A DNA stretch of 64,000 nucleotides from Nageia nagi (lineage: Eukaryota > Pinophyta), in the NCBI GenBank assembly GCA_050084985.1, contig JBITNC010000001.1:97340001-97404000 (forward strand), given 5' to 3'. Both the position numbers and the translations under genes were made by a program. Shown here piece after piece: positions 1 through 10,790 of the stretch; position 1 is the stretch's first letter; each line of letters begins with the position of its first letter. Below the pieces are notes generated by a model, which was not told the origin of the DNA, did no database searches, and saw nothing but the letters and a program-made list of their open reading frames with translations.

Positions 1-6
1 CTGCCA

Positions 7-48
7 CTAGTTTTTTCTCTTTGAGCTTCTTCTTTTCCTTGGGGCCAT
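7..48 (-). other. Very short basic ORF, possible decayed gene start
   Basis: On the minus strand an ATG at 48 opens 13 codons reading MAPRKRRSSKRKN and then meets TAG at 9-7. The peptide is strongly basic and looks like a nuclear-protein N-terminus, and a TATA-like run lies about 85 bases upstream of the ATG. The early stop means it is either a dead gene start, a frameshifted copy, or chance. The rest would lie outside the window. I do not recognise the protein. Confidence 0.2.
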
Positions 49-130
49 AGCTACGATCAAAATCTAAAATCTAAGGAAAGAAAATAATAGCTAAAATCTA
101 TGAAATGTGAGGATTATGAGGAGGGTTTAT

Positions 131-147
131 TGATATATATAGATAGG
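131..147 (-). promoter_or_regulatory. TATA-like run upstream of the basic ORF
   Basis: Read on the minus strand this is CTATCTATATATATCA, a good TATA-type run followed by an AT-rich leader to the ATG at 48. In DNA this AT-rich such a match is weak evidence alone; only its spacing to the ORF start makes it worth listing. Confidence 0.2.
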
Positions 148-149
148 AG

Positions 150-2012
150 AGGGTATTTGGATATTAGGTAATCACTTTTGGTACAAATGGAGGATAAAAT
201 GAATGTGAGTCATTTATTGGTCAATTAATGAACATTTAAAATGTTTTTTTAACTTTTTTTAATTAAATGAAATGCAAACTTTACGTTGAAATTTACATTA
301 GATTTTACATCAATTTTTACGTTAAAATTTGCATCGATTTTTGCATCAAAAAAAGTGAAAAATGAAAAATAAAATAAAATGATGCATGTCGATGTGGGAG
401 AATGCAAATTAATATTGATTTTTATTTTTTGTGTTTGAAGATACAAAAAAGGACACAAATTATTTGAATACACCAAATTTTTACTTATGATCTCTTAATT
501 TTCCATCCAAACCTATAACATGGAATAATTTGATCAATATGTTTTACCAAGTTTAATTTTTTAACTCTTAGAAAATTATGTGTATCCTTATCTAACATAC
601 AATACCAATTACCACACCTTAGTATCTTGTTATGTTGACATAGTTTTTACCTTGGTGATTAATGAATCCATCTACTTGTGAATTCATCAAGATCAACTTC
701 ACTACTCTAACATTGATGCATGAATGTGGATATAATGGAGTCACAACCCCATTATTGATACTCCCATGGGTCCTTATTGACCCTTCTAGTCCTAACTTGA
801 CTAGGAATTATCAGCTTCTTGTGATCATTTATTTTCTAGGTTCTTGCATATTTGGATGCCTCCTTGCATCATAAGAATTATAGTAACATCTTATATGACA
901 CTCTATTACAATCCCATCAACATTTAATCTCCCTTAAGTTAACTAATAATTATTATTAATTCTAAGTATAATATAAGGTTACACCTTATATTTAAAGTAT
1001 AACAACTTCAAAATCAATTAAAACTAGCATTGTAGTATCTCAACTTAGCATTATCATCATCACAAGTAATTCAATCAATAATTCAAATGAAATAATCATT
1101 TAAATACTTAATTGATTAATTTATCCAAACTCATAAATAACATATCATATTAAACTCTTATCATTTTTCATCTAATTTATTCATCTCTAATGCATAATAT
1201 TTATATCAACCTTAAAGCAAAATAGCATTAACCTTAAGTAAAGCATCATTAATCTTCCACACACAATCTTTATTAAAAAAAATTCTAATACCACTTCAAA
1301 CTCATAATAATATCCATAAAGAAATATGAACACAATAGAGGTATATTCCTAATTACATGAAACATAAGAGTGGCCTTGAATTACAAGGCTCCTATAATCT
1401 CATATTTACTTTTCAAAATCTCTTTTTCACACAAGGATAACACATGATACAAATCCCTACTTTTACATACTAAAACATGTTTTAAGGAGGTAAGAGGCCA
1501 TCTTCATATGTTGTTTGCATTAGATACAACCAACATTGCTCTTGAAGAATAATTTAAGGGATCAAGATAGCTCTTTCATTATGCTTATGAAATCATAGCA
1601 TGCCTAATGCAAATTATGCCACATCATTATCTCATGTAATGATACACACTATTATATCATAAAAGAATATTATAAGTTCCTATATATGATGGAGATTATA
1701 TGAATACTTAAACCTCATTATCTTTTCAAGGATAAGTAATAATTCTTGATCAGCTCCCAGAAACTTACTCATTTCACCTAACTACAAAGGTACTTCCAAT
1801 GAGTAAAATATTTCCTCAAGCATTTGTAAATAATTCTACTTTACTTAGCATACAAAGTAATATATTTACAATAGTAACAATTTAACAAAATCAAGGAGTT
1901 CATTTCAAGTTCTTATAAATCTACTCTTTTCAGCCTACTCTTCTAGGTATACCTTAATAGTAACAATATATATTAATATCAACTTTCAATTATCTTAACT
2001 TCAACCTACATA
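150..2012. other. AT-rich spacer, no gene seen
   Basis: No protein family can be read in any frame. Positions 285-365 hold imperfect repeats of short blocks such as TTTTACATCAATTTTTACG. A short hairpin, CCTTG-AATTA-CAAGG, sits near 1377-1391. The stretch may be an older part of the R1 repeat that follows, but no second copy of it occurs in this window to prove that. Confidence 0.4.
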
Positions 2013-2745
2013 TACTAGTGAGTTGACCACAAAATTAAGGGGTATAACAACCAAACATATCATTCAATAAGACTCCTTTTAAAAGCATCTAATAAACTTA
2101 ATCAATACACCATAATAAGTGTATTAATTTTATTTATTCAATCTTATGTCTTTAAACAAAAATAAGCCTAAAATATCATATTCAATTAATCTAGTATTTC
2201 CAATTCAAAGAAGAAAATAAGCTCATTGAACCAATGTAATGCTTCATCCATAAAAAGATCATTAAAAAATCATTGAATACTTTCATTCTTATTGAAAATA
2301 AAAGGAAAAAAGGTAGAAAAATACCTTGGTAAGAAAATACAACTCTTTAAACCCTCTAAGCTTTGCAAAAATGCACCCCTTCACAAAAAATAAATTTCCA
2401 AGCAAGTAGTCCCCAAAACTCCATCACAACTCCCTTAAAATTTGAAGGAGATGTAAGAGGAAAACTAAAAAGGCATGGGATTTTTTTTCCTTTTTCTCTT
2501 TTTTTTCTCAAATTTTAAGGAATAGATTAAAATACCCTTTTTTAATTTTCACTCAAATATATCAATTTTGGCTTATTAATATCTTAAGGGAAAAATTAAT
2601 CATTTTTAAGATAAAATACTAAATTATTATAAATTCATCTTATAATATTTTTGAAACATATATTAATTCTTTAACATAAATAATATTAATATTATATTAT
2701 GTACCAACTAAGTATTAATAATACACATAACTATCAATATACAAA
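2013..2745 (+). repeat. Dispersed repeat R1, copy 1
   Basis: This block recurs twice. Its left half (about 2013-2400) matches 24107-24480 in inverted orientation, and its right half (about 2409-2745) matches 42215-42587 directly. Shared anchors include CAATGAGCTTATTTTCTTC (on the minus strand here) and GGCTTATTAATATCTTAAGG. No coding capacity is visible. The 42-kb copy shows that R1 continued directly into R2, so R1 plus R2 is one larger old element, perhaps an LTR of an unrecognised gypsy-type family. That identification is inference. Confidence 0.65.
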
Positions 2746-3111
2746 TATCTAGAAAGAGGCAAATATGGTAGAAAATTCAAGGGAAAGTTGAGAAAGAAGG
2801 AGGGGAAAATAAAAATTCCAAAGAAAAATAAAGTATTGCAACCCACAATTCAATTAGTTAAGCAAATTAGGAGGTATGGTGAACAAAGGACCACATAAGT
2901 CAAAAGATAGCATTAATGACCATGGGATTGCCTTAAGAACAAGGGGGAAAAGAAGAAAGTTTCATATGAACATGGATTGAAAATGGGAGGTTCGTATAAA
3001 GGAGCACTCAAGGTAAACTCAAGAGGAAGAGGAACTTCAAAGTGTACTTGAAGAGATCCATAGTGAATCTAAGGAGATTGACACATTGATGAGGAATAAT
3101 AGTAATAATAT
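2746..3111. other. Purine-rich stretch before the gag-only element
   Basis: A markedly purine-rich plus strand (for example AGAAAGAAGGAGGGGAAAAT near 2790) with no readable protein. It directly precedes the outer gag-only LTR element. No second copy was noticed. Confidence 0.35.
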
Positions 3112-3273
3112 TATAACTAATAATAAAATACCTTTTTCAAGGTATATAAGGTTAGCTAGGAATAGTAAATGCTTTAGATGCATTTTTACCATTTGTAATA
3201 AATGCAATACCATTTGCTCTCCAATGGTTTTACCAATCCCATGTGCATTATACCATGTTATTTTGGTTTGTAT
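3112..3273 (+). repeat. 5' LTR of the gag-only element, first part
   Basis: Matches the first part of 15230-15453. It is cut at 3273 by the 5' end of element A and resumes at 12896. The five bases TGTAT at 3269-3273 are repeated at 12896-12900 as A's target-site duplication. Confidence 0.75.
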
Positions 3274-3744
3274 TGCTATAATTTGTAATGTAATATTGTA
3301 TAATATTTCTCTTTAATGTAAATTCACTTAATGCTTAAAGTATCTTTAGATACCTTAAAGTATTAAGGAAATAAAAATAGAAATAGGAATAAATTTAGAA
3401 AGAGGATTAAATATAGAAACACATTTAACCTTACCCTTTAGTAAAAGGGTGGGTTTCTTCTTATAAATTGAGAGGTACTCTTCTCTCATTGTAACAATTT
3501 TATTATAAAGCAAGCTTTGTTCTAGGCTTAGGGTCTGGAGAGATAGTAGAGATTATCTAAGAGAGGTCCTTGAGAATAATAAGATCTTAGTTAGTGGATG
3601 TACTCCCAAGGAGGGAGGGGTCACTTTATATCTTATGTTATTTATGAGATTGGCTTGTGATATTATGTTATAGTGTTGATGTTGTAAGTGCCTTCTTGAG
3701 ATCTTGGTAAACTAGAGGTTATTCAGAAAGGGTTAACTTCTTCA
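3274..3744 (+). repeat. 5' LTR of copia element A
   Basis: Begins TGCTATAATTTG and ends GGGTTAACTTCTTCA. It matches the 3' LTR 12415-12895. A TATA-type promoter (TTATAAATTGAGAGG) lies at 3461-3475, in the same place as the clearer TATAAATAGAG of the 3' copy. Confidence 0.9.
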
Positions 3745-3746
3745 AG

Positions 3747-3759
3747 TGGTATCAGAGCC
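3747..3759 (+). other. Primer binding site, initiator tRNA-Met type
   Basis: TGGTATCAGAGCC, two bases after the 5' LTR, is the standard plant copia site complementary to the 3' end of initiator methionine tRNA and primes minus-strand DNA synthesis. Confidence 0.9.
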
Positions 3760-4249
3760 ATTGTTGGAGGCTCCTCTTCAACATATTTGAAGGTCTTTCC
3801 TCCTCTTTATACATCTACTTTGTTGAGGTAAAAGGGCTTGAAGGTATAATTTCCCTCCTACCTTGTTCATTGTCAAATTTTGCTTTATCATTAACCATTT
3901 TAGTTTCTTGATTATCAAGTTTTATTTAGCAAAATTTGATTAAAGTAGATAATATATTACTTTTATATAGTTATACTAATATGTTAGTTTAGTTTTTATT
4001 CTATTTCTATGCATTTACTAAAAAATAGTTTGTTAGTTACAATTTTTAAAGCAAAATGCTAAATGTGTAGTAATATTATGCTAAATTCTAAATTTTTGAG
4101 TAAATTTGCTTAAATGGATTGTTATAGTTTTACAATTGCAAGTTTCCATTTAGTGTAGAAATGTTTTTAAAGTATTGCAATTTTTGGTTTTTACAATTTA
4201 GCTATAATGCTATTTTTACAATATGTTTATAAATAAATTAAATTGCATG

Positions 4250-4250
4250 C

Positions 4251-4295
<45 letters not shown>
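4250..4295. repeat. TA microsatellite
   Basis: A nearly pure TA run inside the leader of element A, immediately upstream of its GC-rich island. Confidence 0.95.
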
Positions 4296-4297
<2 letters not shown>

Positions 4298-4653
4298 TTA
4301 AAAATATAAAAAAGGTTTTTTTTAATATAATAAAAAAAAAACATTACCCACATGGGGCATGTGCATAGCCTAGGGCAGTCATGCAACCCTAAGGGCATCA
4401 CCCTAACCAAGGGCATACGACCCCTAGGGGGAGCCACCTTGACCAAGTGCTCATGACCCTTAAGGGGGAGTTACCCTAGCTGGGTGCCTGACTCCTAAGG
4501 AGCCACCACCCTAACCAATGGTGCCTGAGTCCCCTTTTTAAACCTTTGCATGCACTCTTCTTCCAACCGCACCCTCCTCTTCCATCTGATCACCTCCTAC
4601 ATGCACTTCTCCCTTCTACCCTTCTTTTGCACCTTGCAACCACTATTTTATTA

Positions 4654-4679
4654 GATATATATATATATATATATAAATT

Positions 4680-4710
<31 letters not shown>

Positions 4711-4753
4711 ATATATATACAATTATATTATAATTACATATATATATATATTT
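4654..4753. repeat. TA microsatellite, interrupted
   Basis: Several TA runs broken by short AAATT and TTTAT segments, downstream of the GC-rich island of A's leader. Confidence 0.95.
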
Positions 4754-7477
4754 AAAAGCAAGTTTTTAAAGAAAAAAGAGAGTGCCTTTAAATTAAAAGT
4801 AGGTCCTAATTTTTCAAAAATGGACATTTTTTTAAATAAGAAGTTCTATACTCATTTTTAAATGTTTGGTTCATAATTTTAAAAATATATATAGGCTATT
4901 TTTAATTTTTAAGTGTAGATTTAAAGTTTTTTGATAATTGCCTTTTTTAGCATGGACTAAATCATAACTTATATTCATGTGAATATAGTCTATCAATAAA
5001 CGGGCAATATAAAGCTCTCCCAAACAAATCCCATCCCTTTCCGTGAGGCTCCCCAAGCAAAACTCCTACCTTTTGATACATTAATACCAAGAAACAACTC
5101 TATTCCACTATTTCTTGATATGAAAGTAGAAGTTGTATTGAGTAAAGGGGTTAAATGTTGATTCACTGATTCCAACCCTCAACCTTAGTTGCTTTTCCCA
5201 AGGGGTTCTATCCCCACCTTAGAAACAATAGGATAAGAATCATCACCTCTATATGGTTCATTTCTTATTGTTTTCTTGGCCATACTACTAAAGATGGGGG
5301 AAAGAGTCAAGGCCTTGATGAGGCTATTGAATCTTTCCTTCTCCTACTTAGAAATGGTGGTTGGTATTAGTGATGCCATATCCAAGATTGATTACTTCCC
5401 CAACCAAATATTTCATTCAAGTAAAGAGGTATAGAAAATATAATTGATCCACATACCCCATTAATGAAGCTACCAAAGCATCAAAAATAAAGCTTGGATA
5501 TACTACAATATTTGAGTAACTTGCCTTAACCTCTCTATCATTAAAGTAGCATAGATAAAAGAGTATTTCTTGCCCCTATTAGGATGTGCCTTCTTCTACT
5601 TCAAAGTAAAAAGTTAAAAATTTCCAATCATGATCTCTTTATTCATTGAGCAAACTCTTGCCTATTCTATCCCATCAACAAATGGTAGAACTAGAGGGTG
5701 TTTTTGATCAAATGGAATGCCAATCCAAGGGTTGTTTTCTTATCTCCAATAATCACCTCTTCTAATCCAGTTATTTTGGTAATTAATAATAAAGGGGTCA
5801 TCCCCTATTGATTCATTAATTGCTAGTAAAGTAGTTAGCTCTACTCTGTATCCATTACTTTGTTCCCACCAATAACCATCCTAACTTGTTTCGACATACC
5901 CTTGATTGTACATGGCTCTTCATCACTAATTAAATGTTTACATCTAACTAAATTGATTGAATAGGTTTGTTGATTAATATGGGCTGGATAAATAGATACT
6001 CATCAATTAATTGATATTTATTTCACCACTAAAGGATCCAATCATAAGGGAATATTTACCACCTCTATTATATTTGTATAAACAACCTTGCATAGATGGA
6101 TGGGTGCGGTGGTTAAGCAAATAGGTTGAGTTGGTTTGTGAGCCATGTACAACACATAGTAACTTTCCAACGATGCCCTAAGTGAAAGCATGGTTGGTCA
6201 TGTAGCTATATCAAATGGAAATAAGTGCTATTGAATGTTCCTATATTGAATGATACCATCCATATGATATGTTGATCGATTAGGAGTTGCCTATATTTAA
6301 TTGCTACAATTTAATCTTAGTGCAAAATGTTTAAGGAACTTTATTCATCATTCACTTAAAATAAATTATGTACTTAATTTTTTAAGTATATGGTTTAATT
6401 TTTTTCCCTCTTGTATATGTGTACATGTGGATGAATAATTTTAATCCATAATTATTGTTAAGAGCATAAAACTTTTACATGTATATTTTACAATTTTATT
6501 ATAATGCATGATTATTGCACACATGTGAATGGATAAACATCCTCTTAAATATGTTTTTATTTTGCCTATAATTGCAAATATGGAATTATTTTTAAGTCCA
6601 TTTTTTTAAGTAACAAGGGGGAGAATTTTTGATAATGAACCTTTTTGGAGATCCATTAAGGGTTATAACAAAATCCATTAGAATCTTAGGTTCATATGTT
6701 GTTACTTAAAATTAATAAATCTTTTTTTTTGTAAAAAGATCCATTAGAGGTTGTAACAAAACCCATTGGACTCTTTTAGCTCATACCTATAGATGAAGTT
6801 TCATGTTTAAAGCATTTTATTATTTTGCACTTTTACTTTATTTACAAAGTATGCAAACATTGAAAATGATTCCCCTAAAATGAATACATCTACATGTTTT
6901 TTTTTGCAACATGACTTGTTTGGGGATCCATGAGGTGAGGATAAGGCATACTAGAGCCTTTTTAATCTGATAACCCAAGTGGTAAAATGTTTGTACTTCT
7001 TAATTACCCATAAGTCCTCTATTGGTTTGGATTTAACTCCATATAGGTGGACAAGCATGTGTGTAGTGATACCATATGTCTATGCATCCATTTAGGGATT
7101 ATCCTAATAAACTAGGAGGAAAACTAAAAACTTAATCAAGATAATTAATTTGAATGATCTAACATGTCACAACCTTAGAAAATAGCCATTACTTCTCCTT
7201 ATCAAATTATATTGCTACTAAATGGAAACTGGTTAAGGATTGATAGGACTTGGGCTCCTTGCTAGCATCCAAGTGAAGGCCTAATTTTAGATAAGAAAAT
7301 AAGCTTCAATTCTCTCTCTTCATAATTATAATTGGTGATAATAATGTTGGATGGATGATTAATTATGCTTGTTAATAATTTAAGCATTTGATTTATCGAT
7401 TAGTTCAAACATATATAATTAATATTTTAAAATTCAACATGTATGCTTACATTATTTATCTCCTTTATTTTGTAGTA

Positions 7478-8450
7478 ATGGGAGACTCTTTTGCACCCAA
7501 GCATATCCTAGATGGCTCCAACTTTGGTATTTGAGAACCTAGGATGAAAGCATAACTCCAAGCAAGAAAAATTTGAATGACTATCAGTGAAAACCAAGTT
7601 GCTCTATCAAGGAAGAAGGAACTTAAAGCTTACAATATAAAGAATGATTTAGCAACATCTATGATGTTTAGTGCAGCTTCATATGAGATCATCCTTATGA
7701 TATCTACTTCAAACTCTGTAAAGGAATATTAGAATAAACTAGAGTATCTACCTTAGAACCAAAGCCTCTAGGAGGTTTACCATTTTCTAGAAGTTACTAC
7801 AATCACGTTAAGAGGAAAAAGAAAGTATGGCAATATATCTAAATAAGGTTATTGACCTTAGGACCCAGTTTGTGGGGTATGGTTGTAATTAGATCAATAA
7901 TGAGTTTTTGACTTTCATCATCCTTCAATGCCTCTATTATAAGTTTAGCCACTTTATGATAGTTATTGAAACTAAGCTTAATGATGAGAAAGAAATGTTA
8001 TCCTTGGAAAATCTATCAAGGCTTCTCTTGAAACATGAGGAAATACTTAACAATAAAGCATTGATCACCAATCCTAAGGAACCTTCTATAGCACTAGGAC
8101 CAATGAAGCCTCACTTCAAAAAGAAAAGTCATAATTAATAGAAGGGTTCTCATTCTCCTAAGAAGAAATTCAAGAATGGTGGAAATAAGGAGAATTATGA
8201 TCAAGATAAGTTTAAAAATACCAAAGCCAAGTTTGATGGAAATTGTAATTTATGTGACATTTATGATTGTATGTAAGTAGATTGCTACAAGAAAAAGAAA
8301 CAATAAGATGAAAATTGTAATTTTTGTGGCATCTATGGCCATAAATAAGTTGACTGCTACAAAAAAAAAATCAAGGTAAAAAAGGATCTAAAAAATCAAA
8401 CAAATATAATAATAAGAAGAAGAACAAGAATGTTGCTACTTTTCACTTTA
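7478..8450 (+). pseudogene. Copia gag of element A, degenerate
   Basis: The ATG at 7478 starts MGDSFAPKHILDGSNFGI, then a stop where Trp is expected (GI-stop-EP; Trp is normal in copia Gag at that place). Capsid-like segments follow, for example LENLSRLLLKHEEILNNK in the open stretch 7908-8138. Near the C-terminus are two consecutive zinc knuckles (about 8240-8288 and 8311-8360), where B and H have only one. Gag packages element RNA into cytoplasmic particles. Several stops and frame changes interrupt it, so it is not translatable as one protein. The start is chosen because B starts at the same place with MADSFAPKHILDGS. Confidence 0.85.
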
Positions 8451-9770
8451 TATCTTGCACTATGTAAAATGATTGGATTATAGATTCTAGATACACTAAT
8501 CACATGTGTTTTGAAAAAGACAAGTTTGAAAACTTTTATATGTATAAAAAAGATGCTATTGTGATAGGTGATAATTCAATCCTTAATGTTTAAGGTATTA
8601 GCAGTGTGTAGTTACAAGAAAAGATTCTTGAGAATGTGCTTTATGTACCTAAACTCACCATGAATCTTCTTTTCATAATTCAGGTTGCAAGAAAAGGTTA
8701 CTCTTTTGATTTTAACTCATACTCTTGCTGCATGAAAAAGGGTCTTGCCACTTTGGTGAAAGGTTCAGTGAAAAATGATCTTTACATTGTAGATCAATCT
8801 CCAACAAATATATGTCTTCCAACTAATGTTTGCTCTAGAAGCAATCTTTGGCACCATCACTTAGGCCACCTTAACCATAAGAACATTCAAGTTATGAAAT
8901 ATCATGAACTTATGAAAGGTTTTCCTATAATATCACCTACAATTGGTATTTATGAGAAGTCCATTCTAGGTAAAATTAATCAAAAAAAAAAATTCAAAAG
9001 ATAAGGTAACTAGAGCAACTTAGCCTCTTCAACTTATGAATTTAGACTTGATGGGTTCTTTCCAACTAAATCACTAGGGGGGAGCATCTTATATCTTGAC
9101 CTTTATAGATGACTTCAATAGGATGACATTTGGTTATCTTTTAGAGCACAAGGATCAAACCTTTGATAGGCTCATAGATTTCAAAGCCTTGGTAGAAAAT
9201 CAATCTTGATTCAAGATCAAGATATTAAGATCTATTAATGGAAGAGAATATAATAGCAATGAATTCAATGATTATTGTACCAAGTATAGAATCAAGAGGC
9301 AATTTACAATTCCTTACAATCCTCAATAGAATGGTGTCACCAAAGGAAAAAATAGAATCATTCAAGAAATGGCAAGATGTATGTTGGAAGATCTTTCTAG
9401 CTTTTTATGGGGTAAAGCTATAAATACTACAATCTACATCTTAAATAGATATCCTACAAAAGTAGTTGAAGGTAAAACTCTATATGATGCATGAAAAAAA
9501 AAAAAAACCTAATATCTCTTAGTTTAGATTCTTTGGTTGTAATGCTTATGCCTTCATTGTTCTTGAAAAAAGGAAGAAGTTGGATAAGAGGTCTAAAACA
9601 TGTATCTTTATGGGCTATGACAATCAACATAAAAGCTATAGGTTATACCAACCTTCTATAAGAGTAGTTTTTGTGTCAAGGGATGTAAAGTTCAGTGAAC
9701 TTCTTGATGAATTTACTTCTTGTGAGAACCTAGATGAGAGTGATGATTCTTCTATTGCACCTAACTAGAT
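8451..9770 (+). pseudogene. Protease and integrase region of element A
   Basis: The protease motif at about 8474-8505 reads IIDSRYTNHMCFEK, with Arg where the catalytic Asp-Ser/Thr-Gly loop needs Gly. The pre-integrase region 8636-9004 is open and contains LWHHHLGHLNHKN, the His pair of the zinc-binding domain. The two Cys expected afterwards are Tyr and Ser (YEKSILGK, 8951). In the catalytic core the first Asp survives (FIDD, about 9102-9113). The second is Ile (RSINGREY, about 9226-9250) and the Glu is Lys (NGVTKGKNR, 9330-9356). The domain after the core ends in KTCIFMGYDNQHKSYRLY, typical of copia. Stops are frequent. Confidence 0.85.
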
Positions 9771-10790
9771 GGATGTCAATATGAATTTGTCACCTAAGGA
9801 ACAAAACTCTCCAACACATAGAATAATAAGAATTATAATCCTTAATAAATCCTTATTTGCCAAAATTGAAAGTAAGAATGAGCCCTCATCCTTTAAAGAA
9901 GCTTTAGAGTAGGAATGTTGGATGAAAGCCATGACTATGGGGTATGAGGCTCTAATACAAAATCAAACTTGGGATTTGGTTCTTTATCCTAATGAATGCA
10001 ATGTGACTAGTAATAAATGGGTTTATAAGGTCAAATATAATATATTTTGAGAAATTGAGAAGTACAAATCAAGGTTAGTAGCCAATCATTTTGCTCAAAA
10101 ATATGGATTTAATTATGAGAAAATATTTTCTTCAATGGTAAAGATGCCTATTGTCAAGGTGATCCTTACTCTTACAATAGCTAAGGGATGGAAAGTTTTT
10201 CAACTTTATGTCAAAAGTGCTTTTCTTAATGGTGACTTAGATTTGGAAATCTACATGAATCAACTATAAGGGTTTGTTTTGGAAGGCACAAAATCTTTTG
10301 TTTGCAAGTTAAAGAATTCTTTGTATGGACTTAAGTAAGCACCAAGGGCTTGGTACCATAAGATTTCAAGATTCTTTGAGGATATAGGGTTTTCTAAATG
10401 CTTCTTTGATATAGATTTTTATGTGCTCAACCAAGGACAATACTTTATCTTGATTCTTCTCTATGTGTATGATTTGTTGATTACAAGAAATAATATTGTC
10501 CTCATACAAGACTGCATATCTAAACTTAAGGTAACTTTTGAAATGACATATCTTGGTCTATTGCATTACTACCTTGGTATGCAAGTATATCAATACAAAT
10601 ATTATACTTATATTAATCAAACTAACTATATCTCAAATATCTTGTGATAGTTTGGAATGGAGGAGTGCAAATCAACTGCAATCCCAATCTCTCTTAGAAT
10701 CACTTTGTCTCTTAGTTCCAACTCTTAGTTGGCACATGCTACATCTTACAGGAAAATTATTAGTAGTCTTATTTATTTGATCATCTCTAA
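9771..10790 (+). pseudogene. Copia reverse transcriptase of element A
   Basis: Recognisable in order: NKWVYKVKYN, RLVANHFAQKYG, GWKVFQLYVKSAFLNGD, SLYGLK-stop-APRAWY, then the active-site segment reading LLYVYDLLITRNN at about 10456-10493. The catalytic YVDD has become YVYD, which would remove an essential metal-binding Asp. Later LLHYYLGMQVYQ is conserved. The two open pieces 10423-10647 and 10553-10780 are in different frames, so a frameshift splits the domain. Confidence 0.88.

Larger units (their letters stand above)
3760..7477 (+). other. Exceptionally long 5' leader of element A
   Basis: About 3.7 kb separates the primer site from the gag ATG. It holds two TA microsatellites (about 4250-4295 and 4654-4753) flanking a GC-rich island (about 4345-4550, repeated CCCTAAGG/CCCTAACC motifs). 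It also holds a reverse-strand coding-like segment (about 4950-6300) and a duplicated block around CCATTAGAGGTTGTAACAAA (about 6645-6700 and 6736-6790). Parts of it recur in the leaders of B, D and H, so it is a family feature, not a single insertion, except possibly 4950-6300. Confidence 0.75.

Noticed and set aside
662-874. Open stretch of 70 codons on the plus strand
   Set aside because: No family recognised, no promoter context, and length within chance for this composition.
4216-4755. Peptides made of Tyr-Ile repeats on both strands
   Set aside because: Translation of TA microsatellites.
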